Origin: Sacculina carcini
Taxonomy: Eukaryota; Arthropoda; Thecostraca; Sacculinidae
Direction of reading: 5' to 3'
Assembly: GCA_916048095.2 (NCBI GenBank)
Contig: OU696594.1
Coordinates: 5,089,781-5,153,780 of the forward strand
Length of the DNA stretch: 64,000 nt
Shown here: positions 24,152 through 37,100 of the stretch, piece by piece
How positions within the stretch are numbered: the stretch's first letter is position 1
Layout: each line of letters opens with the position of its first letter
Position numbers and translations under genes: made by a program
The notes under the pieces: model-generated
Told to the model about the DNA's origin: nothing
The model's database searches: none
Seen by the model: the letters and a program-made list of their open reading frames with translations, nothing else

Positions 24152-24264
24152 GGTGTTGTTTTCGATTGTAGGTGGCAATGAGCCATCCCAACGAGTCAGA
24201 CGTTTATAAAGAGACAAGGGATCTTGCAAAGGCACCTAACCAATATCGGGATGCTATTCTTTAA
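22382..24264 (+). CDS. 57-residue single-pass membrane protein, not recognised
   Basis: Two exons, 22382-22462 and 24172-24264, join in phase 0 (CAA CAG|GTG GCA) with consensus GTGAGA donor and a TTGTAG acceptor preceded by a long TG run. The product is 57 aa. Residues 1-5 are MVNFT. Residues about 6-24 are strongly hydrophobic and aromatic (IVVIGVYCVVLYIAWYF), a single membrane segment. A charged tail follows (ESDVYKETRDLAK...YRDAIL) ending at TAA. I do not recognise the family. Its length and layout suit a small integral membrane peptide (regulator or complex subunit). A 5' UTR exon may lie upstream. It lies antisense to ZMYND12 if the tentative exon at 20794-20911 is correct. Confidence 0.6.
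23001..23278 (+). mobile_element. hAT-type MITE with TSD (family C)
   Basis: 278 bp with terminal inverted repeats CAGTGGTTCTTAA and TTAAGAACCACTG. It is flanked by 8-bp target duplications ATATAGAC (22993-23000) and GTATAGAC (23279-23286), one mismatch. The 8-bp duplication and CAGTGG termini indicate hAT. An inverted relative is at 55906-56191, and fragments lie near 1610 and 4100. It sits in the intron of the small membrane-protein gene. Confidence 0.85.
24020..24160. repeat. TG microsatellite with 32-bp internal repeats before exon 2 acceptor
   Basis: (TG)n at 24026-24045, then three tandem units ending TGTATGTGATTGTATTCACA, then (TG)n to about 24150. The acceptor of the small membrane-protein gene is at 24170-24171. 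Confidence 0.85.
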
Positions 24265-24461
24265 TCCAATTGATTTATACAAAATTCAGTGTTATAAACA
24301 TGTATATTTATTTTTTCGAAAAACGTGATAGAAAAAATACAAATTTTTTGTGTATATCTTTGAAATGACGTGAAATTGTAATACATTGCAAAAATTGGAT
24401 GATTATTTGTTTTTTTCCTGCTATGAGTGCATTTTTCTATTATTATTACTAATATTATTAT

Positions 24462-24605
24462 GATTATTAATTACAGGCAAATTCAGTAGCATGGGGGAAG
24501 AGTGCAAGTGCACTATTACCACCCTGCGGTGGCCCCATGTGTACTGGAAGCTAACCAAAAAGATTAAGAGAGAAAATGAGTTCGAAAAATATCGGTTTCA
24601 GTCAG
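24462..24605 (+). repeat. Family B dispersed repeat
   Basis: Full core from ATTACAGGCAAATTCAGTAG to TGTACTGGAAGCTAACC plus the AAAAGATTAAGAGAGAAAA extension, in plus orientation. Confidence 0.85.
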
Positions 24606-24927
24606 GAAGATGAAAGCTAATGAAGAAAGAAGCAAACAATTAATCAAAAGGAAATTATCAAATAAAAAAACTAGGGCTCAATCCACACATATTCAATGAA
24701 TATATCAGTTTGATTTGAAACAAGAGGCTGATTTGTGATTGTACTATGGAGAAAGGTTGGCTTACTTATTGAATCAGCTGTAAATGGAATTTTCCAGCTA
24801 GAAGTAAGATACACATACAAACTGGACAAACCTTAATAACCGCGACGGTTCCGCAGAGCACAGAGACTATAAATTAAATTTTATAAAAGGTTAGGTTAGC
24901 TATATGAAACTATCCCAGCCTCGGAAT

Positions 24928-25262
24928 CAGTGGTTCTCAACCTTATTAGATGTACTGAACTCAACACAAGTTCCATACATGCATTAATCGAATCCTTCGT
25001 GTTTGAGGTGTTATATGAGAATAGCCACGAATCACGTACGATCAAGACAGTCACACAACGTAGGCTACTACTGAGTGGACCGAGTTACTTGTAGCACAGA
25101 TATCAAGACTAAGCGATGTGGCGTGATTAAATGCAGCCGATGATGACCAAGCAGAGCTTGACGTCACCAATCATACGAGTGGTTGAACCAAACCTTCGGA
25201 CCCTGTGAAACTTACTCACCTGAAACCCTGGGGCTCGATCGAACCCAGGTCAAGAACTACTG
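24928..25262 (+). mobile_element. hAT-like MITE (family D), abutting a ZMYND12 donor
   Basis: Starts CAGTGGTTCTCAACC and ends AAGAACTACTG. Internal landmarks GTAGGCTACTACTGAGTGG and GATGATGACCAAGCAGAGCT are shared with 50380-50695. It ends about 25 bp from the splice donor of the exon at 25288-25465. Confidence 0.75.
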
Positions 25263-25287
25263 GAATGGATGGTAGGTGTTCACTCAC

Positions 25288-26323
25288 TCATCTCTTGATG
25301 CCAAATATCGAGGATTTGATTGAAGATGCCCAAAGCGATGGAGATATTCTCTCTCCCGTTGTTGAAAGTTGACGCTAGACGGAATAGGGCCGGAGTTGTG
25401 TGAATACTGTCTGAACCGAACTTCGCACACGAATGATGCACGGCTTCGGAATAGCACCATCTAGCCTGAAAATCGATTGAAAAGTCAAGCGATCATGATT
25501 TGTCGTGATGTATTTGGAGTTGAGGACTTTCCGGCTCAGGAAGGTTTGGTCTCGCTTTAGTCTCTTTCGCTTTCTTTCTTAGCTTCGGTCATACTAGATT
25601 TGTTAAGATAGGTAAGTTAGGGAGATAAAGAGAGACAGGGACTGCAATGGGATCAAACGGACTTGTCTTTAGCTCTCTGCATTTCTTGTTTTTTGCTCTC
25701 CTATAAAAAGTCTCTTCTCTCTGTTTTTATGTTGTTATTAATTTTTTGTGTGAATTTGTTATCTTGTAGATATAGTTTTCTCGTGTCATAATATAAATAA
25801 TATATGAGTTCTTGACAAATGTTTGCCATATGACGTCAGTATTGTGTGGTGTCTTGTACCTCATCTTTGTTATTGGAACACTCGCATAGTTGACCCCAGG
25901 TCAGAAAAAGGTCACTGCGCACTGCGTCATCATTTGTGTCAGAATTCACCAACAGCCATTCAGCCTGCATTCAGCCATACATTTCAAGGTAATCAAAAAG
26001 AGCTAAGCGTTTCAAACTAAGGTGACGGATCTCAACATTTCAAACTTACTTGAAGGAGCGAAGAATTTCAAGCTAAAGTAAAGGATTCAGACTTATCAAA
26101 CTAACATAAAGACGCTAAACATTGCAAATTACGGTTAAGGATTTAAACTTTTCAAACTTTTCAAGTCAAAGGAGCTAAGCATTTCAAGGAAAGTTGAGGT
26201 GACTTAGGGTAAAATTGTGTTTACATAGAGCAAATAATCACAGAAAACTACAAATATCCTGGTACAAAATAGCACTCAAGGGCGACCAGAAAGGAATTTG
26301 GATTGACAAAAGCACACAAACAA

Positions 26324-26417
<94 letters not shown>

Positions 26418-28878
26418 AGAAAGACTGGATAGTGTGAAATACTGGGAATTTCAAGAAAGATAGGTTAGAGGGTGGGTTGGAGACAGGACAACAACAACAA
26501 TGTATTTGTATAGCGCTCACACAGAAACAAGGGCGTAAGAGACAACAATGAAAAACAACAGTACACGATATCAAGATGTGAGAAAAGAAGTACGAAATTC
26601 ACAGAAAGGAAAAAAAAATAATAATGGAGATAAATAAAATGAAAATAAGTAAAAACATGAGTAATTGTAAATTAGAGTCATAGGGAAGCGTAAGGTGTAA
26701 GAGTGCGAGAAGTGGGATCAAAAGATTTAGCAAAAATATATTTACGAAGTGAGGAGGAAAATCTACTAAAGGATGAAGAGGAAGTGATTGAGGAAGGAAG
26801 ATCATTGTAGACCCGAGGCGCATAGAAAGAAAAGGATTTTGCGGACCAAGATGACTCGTTGATAGCGCGAGGACAGGATAAAGGACGATGAACACGAGAA
26901 TTAAAGTCATTGGAAGAAACTATAAGAATAGAAACTATAGAAGATCAAAAAGATAGGACGGGGAAGAGCTATTGTGCAGAATTTTATATATGAGACAACA
27001 CAGCCGAAAATGAATCCTAGGAATGATGGGAAGCCAGTGGAATTGGAACAAGAATTGAGAGGTATGGCGGCAAGGTGTAGGATGGAGCACAAAACGACAG
27101 GATTGATTAATTATTTTTTGAAGGATTTTCAAGGATTTGTTGGTAAGAATGTAGTGGATTGAGCTGCAATAATCAAGACGAGAAAGAACAAGAGACTGTA
27201 TTAATTTAATAGAAGAAGGCTGGTCTAAACAGGATTGAATAGGGTATAAACTGCGTAAAATTAAACGACAGGTGCGCGAAATAGAGACAACATTGTTTGA
27301 AAAGGACAAGTTGGAATCGAAGATAGCACCCAAGTTTCGAACAGAGGAAGATACAGCGATTGGGAGTAATGGAGGAGAAATGCGCGGAGGGTGAAGGATA
27401 AGAAATTCAGACTTACAAGTGTTGAGAATGAGGCGACGAGAAGTGGTCCAGGACGTAATATCAGAGAGAATATCATTGAGAAGAGTGGCATGAGAGAAAG
27501 GACAAGGAATTAGGAGTTGTATGTCATCGGCATAAATATGGAAAGGAATGTTGTATTTACAAAGGACAGGACAGAGAGAAGACATGTAAAGATTGAACAG
27601 AGTAGGACCCAAGATAGAACCTTGAGGGACACCAGAAATAAGAGAAGCAGATTTTGAAACAGTTGAATTGAAGTTTACTGAAAAAGTGCGACCAGAGAGA
27701 TAGGATTTGAGGAGAGACAATGCTGACGAGGATAGACCCAGAGAAGAAAGATCATTGATAAGAATGGCATGATTGACAAGATCAAAGGCTAGAGACATAT
27801 CGAGAAGTACAAGTAGAACTGATTGACGATAGGAAAATTGAGATAAGATTTCTTGAGTAACTGAAATAAGGACGGATTCCGTAAAGTGACAGGAGCGAAA
27901 GCCAGATTGGAAAGGATGAAGGACCAGGGAAATAAGGGGATACAACTAGGAAAAAATAGCTGATTCAAGGAGTTTTGAAGGAAAGCTGAGAAGAGATATA
28001 GGACGGTAATTAGCGCATTCAGGCGGATTTAATGTAGGTTTTTAAGGATAGGATGGACGATGGCATGTTTATCAGATAGGAATTGGCCATGAAGAAATGA
28101 TGAATTAATGAGATGTAATAGATAAGAACAAGAGAAAAAATTGAAGGAGAGATAGCTCTAAATTTAATAGGATCAGCCGGAGAGGAGGAAATTTTGAGGG
28201 AAGATATCATGGTAAGAATATCTGAAAGATGTATTTGGGAGAATGATTTGAATTGTAGAGACACACGAGTATGTGTAACAGGGATATTGGAAGAGGGGAG
28301 CAGGGAGCAAGGACGGCACGAGCATAGCTCATCTCCTGTTGTAAAGAAATAGGTGAGTACAAATAGGTGAGTACACGCACATAGATGTCCTGTTCTGTCC
28401 GACCTTTCATTACCCACTGGACATTTCCTCTAGAAAGTTATCCATCAGATGGAGAGTTCTCTACAGGCTAAGGACAATTGCTTCATCTAATTGTGGAGTG
28501 ACTTAGAAATGTTGTGATTTTTTTGTCAACTTACCTTTGATAAATACCACTCGGCAGTGTCGGTTTGGTTTTTGATAATATGCGCTTGAGCAACATGCAC
28601 CAGAGCCGGCACAATGTGATAATTGTCGCAGCCGTAAATCTGCAGGAAATATTCGCTTATTTGAGAGTGCACAATTTGCAACATCAGTTTGGGAACAATC
28701 AATGTCAATATAATGATACATTTGTTTGTATATTGTTATTAAAAATATTCTATCGTAGTTAAATAATTCATTATTTGTTGAAAGTGTGTTATCATAAACC
28801 ACAACTCAATAGTTGGAATGTAATGGTAATCAAGTATATTAAGATTCAAGGTGAATTTCAATTTAACATACCAGTGTT

Positions 28879-28959
<81 letters not shown>

Positions 28960-29006
28960 TTCACCAACAGCCTATATTCCCTATTCCTATTCCTACAGCC
29001 TATTCC

Positions 29007-29083
<77 letters not shown>

Positions 29084-29389
29084 CGCATAAAGAAGTTGCA
29101 CTCACGCACCCGGTAATGTTATATTATTATAACATGATTGTGATATGATTTAATGGTAATATTTATTGCATGTAATTGTCGATTGTTAGTTATATATTAT
29201 TTACTTAAAAGTGTGTCAAAATCATATACGCGTGTCTTAATGTTTATATTCATTTATATCTACTAAATATGTTGTGTTCTTGGCTCGTCTTTTTGATGTA
29301 TTTTATAGAACATTACTTGATAAAGCCTTGTTGAGGCGAAACGTCGTACTAATACATAAATAATGGTGCCCGATGAAGTATACTTTTTT

Positions 29390-29435
<46 letters not shown>

Positions 29436-30801
29436 AGTACATCAGAAGTACAAATGGTTTCCTTTCATGGATACAAACCATCCAGCAAACCGGAGTAAAA
29501 GGATTTGCATCTCTAGATGTGAAAAATCTATATGGAAATATTCCACGAAATTCGACAAAAGAAGAGCTCGGTCTATATGATGTGATGAGAATATTTTTGG
29601 AAAATAACAAATCAAAAGAGAACGTTATCTGCATGATAAAAACCGACGATGTTATAGAACTAATTCGTCTAGCAATGTCAAACGATGTTGTTATACATGA
29701 CGGCAACAGCTATGAACAAACCAATGGATTGTCTATGGGTAATGCGATGGCTCCACAACTAGCGATCATATACGCTGATTATATTGAACGACAGATCCAA
29801 GCAAAGCTACCATACATCGTTCTGTGGAAACGCTACATCGATGATATCTTTGTTGTGTGGTACGACGACATTGATCCTCAACATCTTCTTGAAGTCGCCA
29901 ATTCTGTCTGTTCCTCCATACAATTCACAATGGAAGTTTCATCAGACAAATCCCTCCCATTCTTGGACTGCAAAGTGAAATACGATGGTGATCAATTCAC
30001 AAGTGAACTTTATATGAAGCCGTTTCACAGTGGCTCTATTATGAACTGGCATTCCCATGGACCTAGGCAAGCAAAACATTCAGTTGCACATGGTGAATTT
30101 GTGAGGGCTTGTAGGAGAACGATAACACCACAGGATATGAGCATATCGCTTGGCAAAGTAAAACAGCGTTTGAAACAAAATAACTACCCCCATCATGCTA
30201 TAAAACAAATTGAAAAACGAGCCATCGAGTCAGAACGAAAACAAAAGAGAAATTTAGACAAGAATCTCTACTATTTGAAAATGCCATTTCTCGGGGAAGC
30301 GCACAAACGTCAATGTAAGGCTCTTCTAAGACGCACAGGATTGTCTGATAAGGTTCGGGTATGGTTCGATGCTGGTCGACCTCTAAAAAGTATCTTTGGA
30401 CCTCCAAAAGATAAACTGGGTTGCCCAGAGAAATGTAACACATGCCATATGGCTAACAAAAAGCAACAGTGCTGGAAAAAGCACTTGATCTACAAAATCG
30501 AATGTGGCATGTGTCATAAAATATACATTGGGGAAACGGCCCGACCTATCAAAACTAGAATCATAGAGCACACTAATCCTAAACTTAATAGTGCAGTCGT
30601 ACAACATTTCAGAGAGGAGCATCAGACGAACCCCGCAAGGATCAAATGGTCAATAATACATGAAGGTCTGAGAGATCACATCCAGAGAAAATACGTTGAG
30701 GCCGCATATATACGGGAAGTGGAACCCAGTAAATTGATGAACGGCTGCAGAGGAGTTGATCTCAACTGCAAGTTTTGAGACAACAGAGTATATCCTTAAA
30801 T

Positions 30802-30893
<92 letters not shown>

Positions 30894-31058
30894 GTCAGAT
30901 ATCAAATTAATGTATGATCACGTGTTTTAACATATTTTTGTGAATTTGGTTTCTTACAATGGCTGACGATATGTTATCACTGCTTGATAAAGCCGTAAGG
31001 CGAAACGTTGTGGTAAAAAAATAAATTTTGTGTCTGAAGAAGTTCAACTTCATCTTAT

Positions 31059-31105
<47 letters not shown>

Positions 31106-34100
31106 TACGTTACTATTTTTTAAAATATATGACATTTTCATACACGGTTTTAATAAGCACCATTGTTAAAAATTCGATATTGATTATTCCGAAATCGATG
31201 CTGCGAAGGTAAGATGTTGTAGAGATGGTCAGACATGAACCATCACACACCCGCACACACATACACACACTGTTGTGTGTTGTGGTTGCGTGCGGTTGTG
31301 TAAGATTGTGCTCCTAACCTTGTGTTCACCGTGAAGTATCAGTATGAGTGACCAACCAAACCTCGACGAGCTAGCGTTAAACACAGTGAAATGTGCAATG
31401 AATGAAGCTAATGAAGGCAAACTGGAGAGCAGCAAGGGTGTGTCGAAGACAGCAAAGGATATGATAGCCACCATTCTACCTGCGATTACGCAAGTAATCA
31501 CGGCGGCTGTAACCACCGCCGTGCCGGAGGCCGTCAAGCCTCTGATGCAGGAGATGAGAAAGAGCTGTGAAGAGGCAAACATGTTGCAGTCGCACTTCGA
31601 ACACAAGAACGACAAAATTGACCAGATGGCCAGAAGCGACGACATCCGAATAATTGCACTAGACGAGAGTGAGAGCGAGAACGAGGAACAGCTGGAGAGG
31701 AAAGTGATCGAATTGGCGAGCGATATGGGTGTTGAGCTGACGCCTCAAGATATATCCTGCACATATAGGACGGGGAAAAGATTTGGTGACGGCAAAAGCA
31801 GCAACAGGCCTGTCATCGTGAGATTCTGCCGAGCCAAGAAGCGCCTTCAAGTCCTGAAGAGGAAGCGAGAGCTCAAAAACAAAGGAAGAAGATGATATGT
31901 TAACTAGGAACTCGCCAGAACACGAGTGGCAATGAAAAAGATCATCGAGGCGAAGACGGAGGTTCAGAAGGTTTCCACCAGGGACGGGCGCCTCGTGGTA
32001 TGGTACAAAGACAGAAGACGCTCGATGATAGTGGACGGCCCCGCCGACCTGCATAGAGTGGATGTCACACTAGAAGAACTCCGGTCGACCAGACACCACA
32101 GTGAATAATAGGGACTAAGACTTTATTGCATCAGCGTTTGTGGCCTAAAGTCAAAACTAAAAACAAAAGAGTTTGTTCAGGCTATAGATACCTATGATAT
32201 TCTATGTTTAACAGAAACAAAGTGTGATGACGTCGACATGAAAAATGTGAGAGAGGAAATTAACGTTTCGGGGTTTTATATATTGTATAGAAATAGACAC
32301 ACAATAACTAGATATAAATCTGGAGGAATGTTGATTGCGACTAGAAAATCAGACCAAATGATAAGGAGCCAGTTTCATGATAATTATGAGACTTTAATTT
32401 CAGTATCTTCATGTAATCGAAACGAGAGAAATGAACACAAAGCATTCATCGCATGTGTATATATTCCACCAAGTCATTCACGCTACGGTCAAACAAGCCA
32501 TTTCAACGAATTGGACGAATTCCTACTAACAAATATTGACTGTACTCATATAGTTGTGGTGACTTCAATGCCCATACAGGCGTTATGAGCGACATCAATG
32601 ATGTCAGCCCTGATGATGACACTCAGGTGGACATCAAGGAGTTACTAAGATGTAATGGGTTCAATGCCGAAAGGTCTAACCAGGATAAGCATGTTGACAG
32701 GAACTCATACGGCAGAAAACTGATTGAGTGACGATCAGGGCATAGACAGAGTCGCGACCATATTCACCACAACACTAGACTATGTAATTGAAAGTTCGGA
32801 CGCAATTGGTATGGTGAAGGGATTTAAGGTATTGTACTTTGGCCCAATGACGTCAGACGTTCACTGCGGTGTTACTGTCACACTGACATATAATACGCTG
32901 GCTCATTCCAAATTTCTCGACCATTGTGAGGTCGATACTCATGAACAGCATAAACCAGTCAAATGGGCTGCTAATAAAACAGAAATATACAGACAAAACG
33001 TATGTTTGGATTAAGTGAATAGACTAACAAACAATATGGCAAATCTGACCATTGATGACATAACCAACTTAATCACAAACCTGTTGGTCGCACCAGCCAG
33101 GAATACTTTTTCAGCTGGTAAGTTCAAGAGACACATAAAGAAGAGCAACGGGGCGTATATGTACGGTTACGATGGTAGATGCCTAGACTTCAGGAAGCTG
33201 TACCATAATGCTAAAAAGAAGCATAATAGAACTAAAACAGCTGAATCTCTTGAACAACTGAAACTGGCGAGCGCAAAGTACAAAAAAGAGATAGTAAGAG
33301 TTGAAGAGACCAGATCTATCAAGCTCAGACTACTGGAAAATATTGCGAAACTCAAGAATATATGATAAAGGAAAAACTCCGCTGAATGACTTTTACGATC
33401 ATTTCAAAAACCTTTTGTCAGGCCAAACGACTGATTCGAACGACAGTAATTTATATCTGGAAGAAGATGACGATGAGGTGGATAGCTCTGAGAATATTTT
33501 GGACAGGAGGATAACCGCGGAAGAAGTCATAGCATGTATACATAAGCTGAAAAACAACAAGGCAGCCGGCATAGACGGGGTACTTAACGATTTCATAAAA
33601 TGCACTGCTGATATATTCTGTCCGTTATATGTAGGACTCTTCAATAGGATGTTGGATGAGGGAGAGTTTCCCTCGTGTTGGGCTACCGGACTAATAATAC
33701 CGACATATAAAAACAAAGGGAGCATTAACGAAACGAGTTAAAACTCATCCATGCAAATATATAAGGAAAAATATTAAACGTCATCCGTTCCATATACAAG
33801 AATACGAAAGCCTGCGTAAGGCTAAATGGAAGCATATCAAACACATTCGCCAGCTCCACGGTGATAATACAAGGAGAAATTGCATCACCCTTACTTCTTG
33901 CATTGTATGTCAGAGATCTAGATGAAAAAATCACTGAGAACGGTTGTCACTATTTGAGATTTGATGATCAGCTGCTCGGCGGGCACCTGAAAATATCAGT
34001 GTTAATATACGCCGACGATATTGTTATATTGTGTGATGACGAACAAAACATGAGAAATGCGATCAGCACTCCTTACCGAGTATTGTGACAAGTGGAGACT

Positions 34101-37100
34101 CACGGTGAACGTCGACAAAACCAAGATGATGATTTTCAGCAATGGGAAAGTTCAGCCAGATCACTATAATTTTATATGGAAAGGTGAACAAATACAGGTT
34201 GTGGATAACTATAAATATTTTGGCGTCACTTTTAACTACAATGACAGGTTCAGAAAGGGTTAGCTGGAACTCAAAGAAAAGGCTACCAGAGTCATGTACA
34301 GTGTGATTGGCACCGCTCGATAATATGATCTACCGGTCGACATACAATAGCAGATGTACAATAGCATGATTGGATCAGTAATGACATACGCCTGCGAAGT
34401 ATGGGCGAATGAAGCAGTGAGAGAACTTGAGTTGCTGCACATGAAATTCCTCAAATATGTACTTTTAGTGCACGAGAAAGCTAGCAATGATATGATACAG
34501 GATGAAACAGGCATATTCCCTGTGGACGTATATATAAAATGCAAAGCAATCAACTACTGGATAAAGATGATAACTGGAAAACGAACGGAATTGAGCTATT
34601 TAATGTACAGCCGCTTGTTGCAGTTATACCAGGCCGAAACATACATATCACCTTGGCTATTTTACATTAGGAATTATTGCAATGAGTGTGGCCTTTCTGG
34701 TGTGTGGATGTCGCAAACTGTCATTAACCCGATTAAGACAACGGCCACTTTTAAAAGAACACTCAGAGACTTTTGGATAACCCGCTGGGCTACTAATATA
34801 TCTACCCAGTCAATTTGTAGTAATTACAGGTTGTACAAGAGAAAATACGAAATGGAAGAGTACTTGACTAAACTGAGTAGGCGACAACGCATATACATAA
34901 CCAAAATCAGAACAGGCAACAGCAAACTACCAGTAATCAGCGCTAGATATGGCGGTATAGACAGAGAACAAAGATACTGCAACAAATGCAATAAACGGCA
35001 AGTATAATTGAAAACTGGTGAACTTGTGATGATGTTTATGATGATGATGCGATGTGATAATGTGTATGACTCATATTTGGGTTTACTCATGTTGTTTACT
35101 CATATTTCTATTTCTATATTTGTGATGATGTGTATGTGTTAATTATAAGTGTTAATTATGAATGTCAGGAGCAGCGCTCCATACATCTGTCTGAGCGCCA
35201 AATATATTTTTCTTTCTTTCTTTCTTTCTTTCTTTCACACACATACACACACATTGAATTACCGAGCCAAAAATTAATTCAAAGTAGATTTCCAGCAATT
35301 TCTTAAGGTAATTGCCTGGTTTGAAAAATATTTGGCTTATTTTCACCTGGTTGGCCACACGCAAAGCTTCATGGGCAGCCGGAAGTGCAAGCTCTGCATT
35401 GTTGCAGAGAATGTGTTGCATACATCTCTCCATTGATCTGGCGATAATGGTGCACTTGTAAACAAAAGCACAAACACCACACAACAACACATATGTTTAT
35501 TTTGGTTATATGTATTTAAATTTGTATGTTATATTTCTGAGTATATCTCTTCATCTTTTTGTTCACTTTTCACATACATTTTTGTGTCTTTTATTCTTGT
35601 ACTTTGATTTTATTCTTGTTTATTTGAACTTTTCTTTTACAATATCACAACTTTTTTGGTGTTGGTTACTGTGCGTTTATGAACGCTGTCTCACGTAAAA
35701 GCTGCCGCGTACCACCTGGTTCCAGAGAAGCTCAGCTCGATCAGATATCACTTTATTTACATAAATCTACAAAGGTTGAAGGTTAAATGTCTCAAGTAAC
35801 AGCTGCTACACTGGATGAAGCCGAAGCTTATGAACACACACAGGCTGGTCCCATGCAGCTAGCTGCCACCGCAGAACCGACCCTCTCCACGCTATGACGC
35901 CACAAGAACGGAAGACGTATTAGAGAGAGCCACCTCCCCAGAATGCATGACACAACTAGTGGTGCAAAAAAACATTTTTTATGCATTTTTTTGAAAAAAC
36001 ATGTTTTTAGATGTGTTTTAAAAAAAAAATTATAATTAGCCCAAATTGTCATCGGATGTTGGATTTTAATACATAGAAATGAGTTTAATTGATGTTTTGT
36101 GCATCTTTACGTGTCTTATTTCATAGATAATTTGATAATAGTATAAAGAAACAAAAATAATTATCAATAAATATCTCAGGAGACTGTTTGAAAGTGCATC
36201 CGGGTCCGGTGGTGTAGGTTATTTCATTGATAAAACCCATGTTATTTTTAAAGATGGTTTTAATTATGTGGATATTTGAAATAGTTTCTCAGTAGAACAA
36301 AACAAAGTCATTGAGTAATCATGTGTTTTAAAAGAAGCCATGTTTTTTGTATGAATAAATGCAATGATGTTCTTAAAACTTGTTTTAAAATAGTTTTATT
36401 TATGTACAGATTCCGAAAATGTTGACACTAGAACAAGACAAGTTGATAGTGTCACACAACGCATGACTGATATCTGGTACCATTTACTGCTGGGTGGACA
36501 GGGGCTGTTGAATTATAGAATTCGCCTGAAAAATTCTTCTCTGTCGGGTTTTGAGCCACGGACCTCTCGCTTGAGAGCGGTACCACATGTAAGGTCCTCG
36601 TGTATCACGGACTGGAAACCACTGTTGCTCTAATTACTCTAATCAGGGCTTCTCAACCTTCCGATGATTCCACACCCCCAACGGATTGTCGAATATGGTC
36701 TCATATACCCCTGACATTAATTAACTGTTCAAATAATTATCACCAATTATCCTATCTTCTTCCAGATCCACGAGTATTTCAATCGATTGAATTTACTCTA
36801 TTTTAGATACGCATTACTAGGAAATAACATAATCATTGATAATTATATTATTCATAAACCGTTGTTTGTGCTGTCTGTGCTGTCTGTGCTGTCCGTTGTT
36901 TGTGTTGTTTGTGCAGTCTTGTTTGTGCTGTCGTCGAGTTAGGTTGTGTCTTATGTTGGTCCCTGTTTGCTTGAGCGCCCCTGTTTTCGCGTCCTTGTTT
37001 TTGTGCTGGTTTCTCCCACCGGCAGAGGATTAACCCTCCCTGTCAGGGTGTACCATTGTACTCCGTTGCTCTGCCTTACACATCGCTTTGACACACGGAC

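Noticed and set aside
28883-29115. Tyr-Ile-repeat open frames
   Set aside because: Translation of (AT)n microsatellites.
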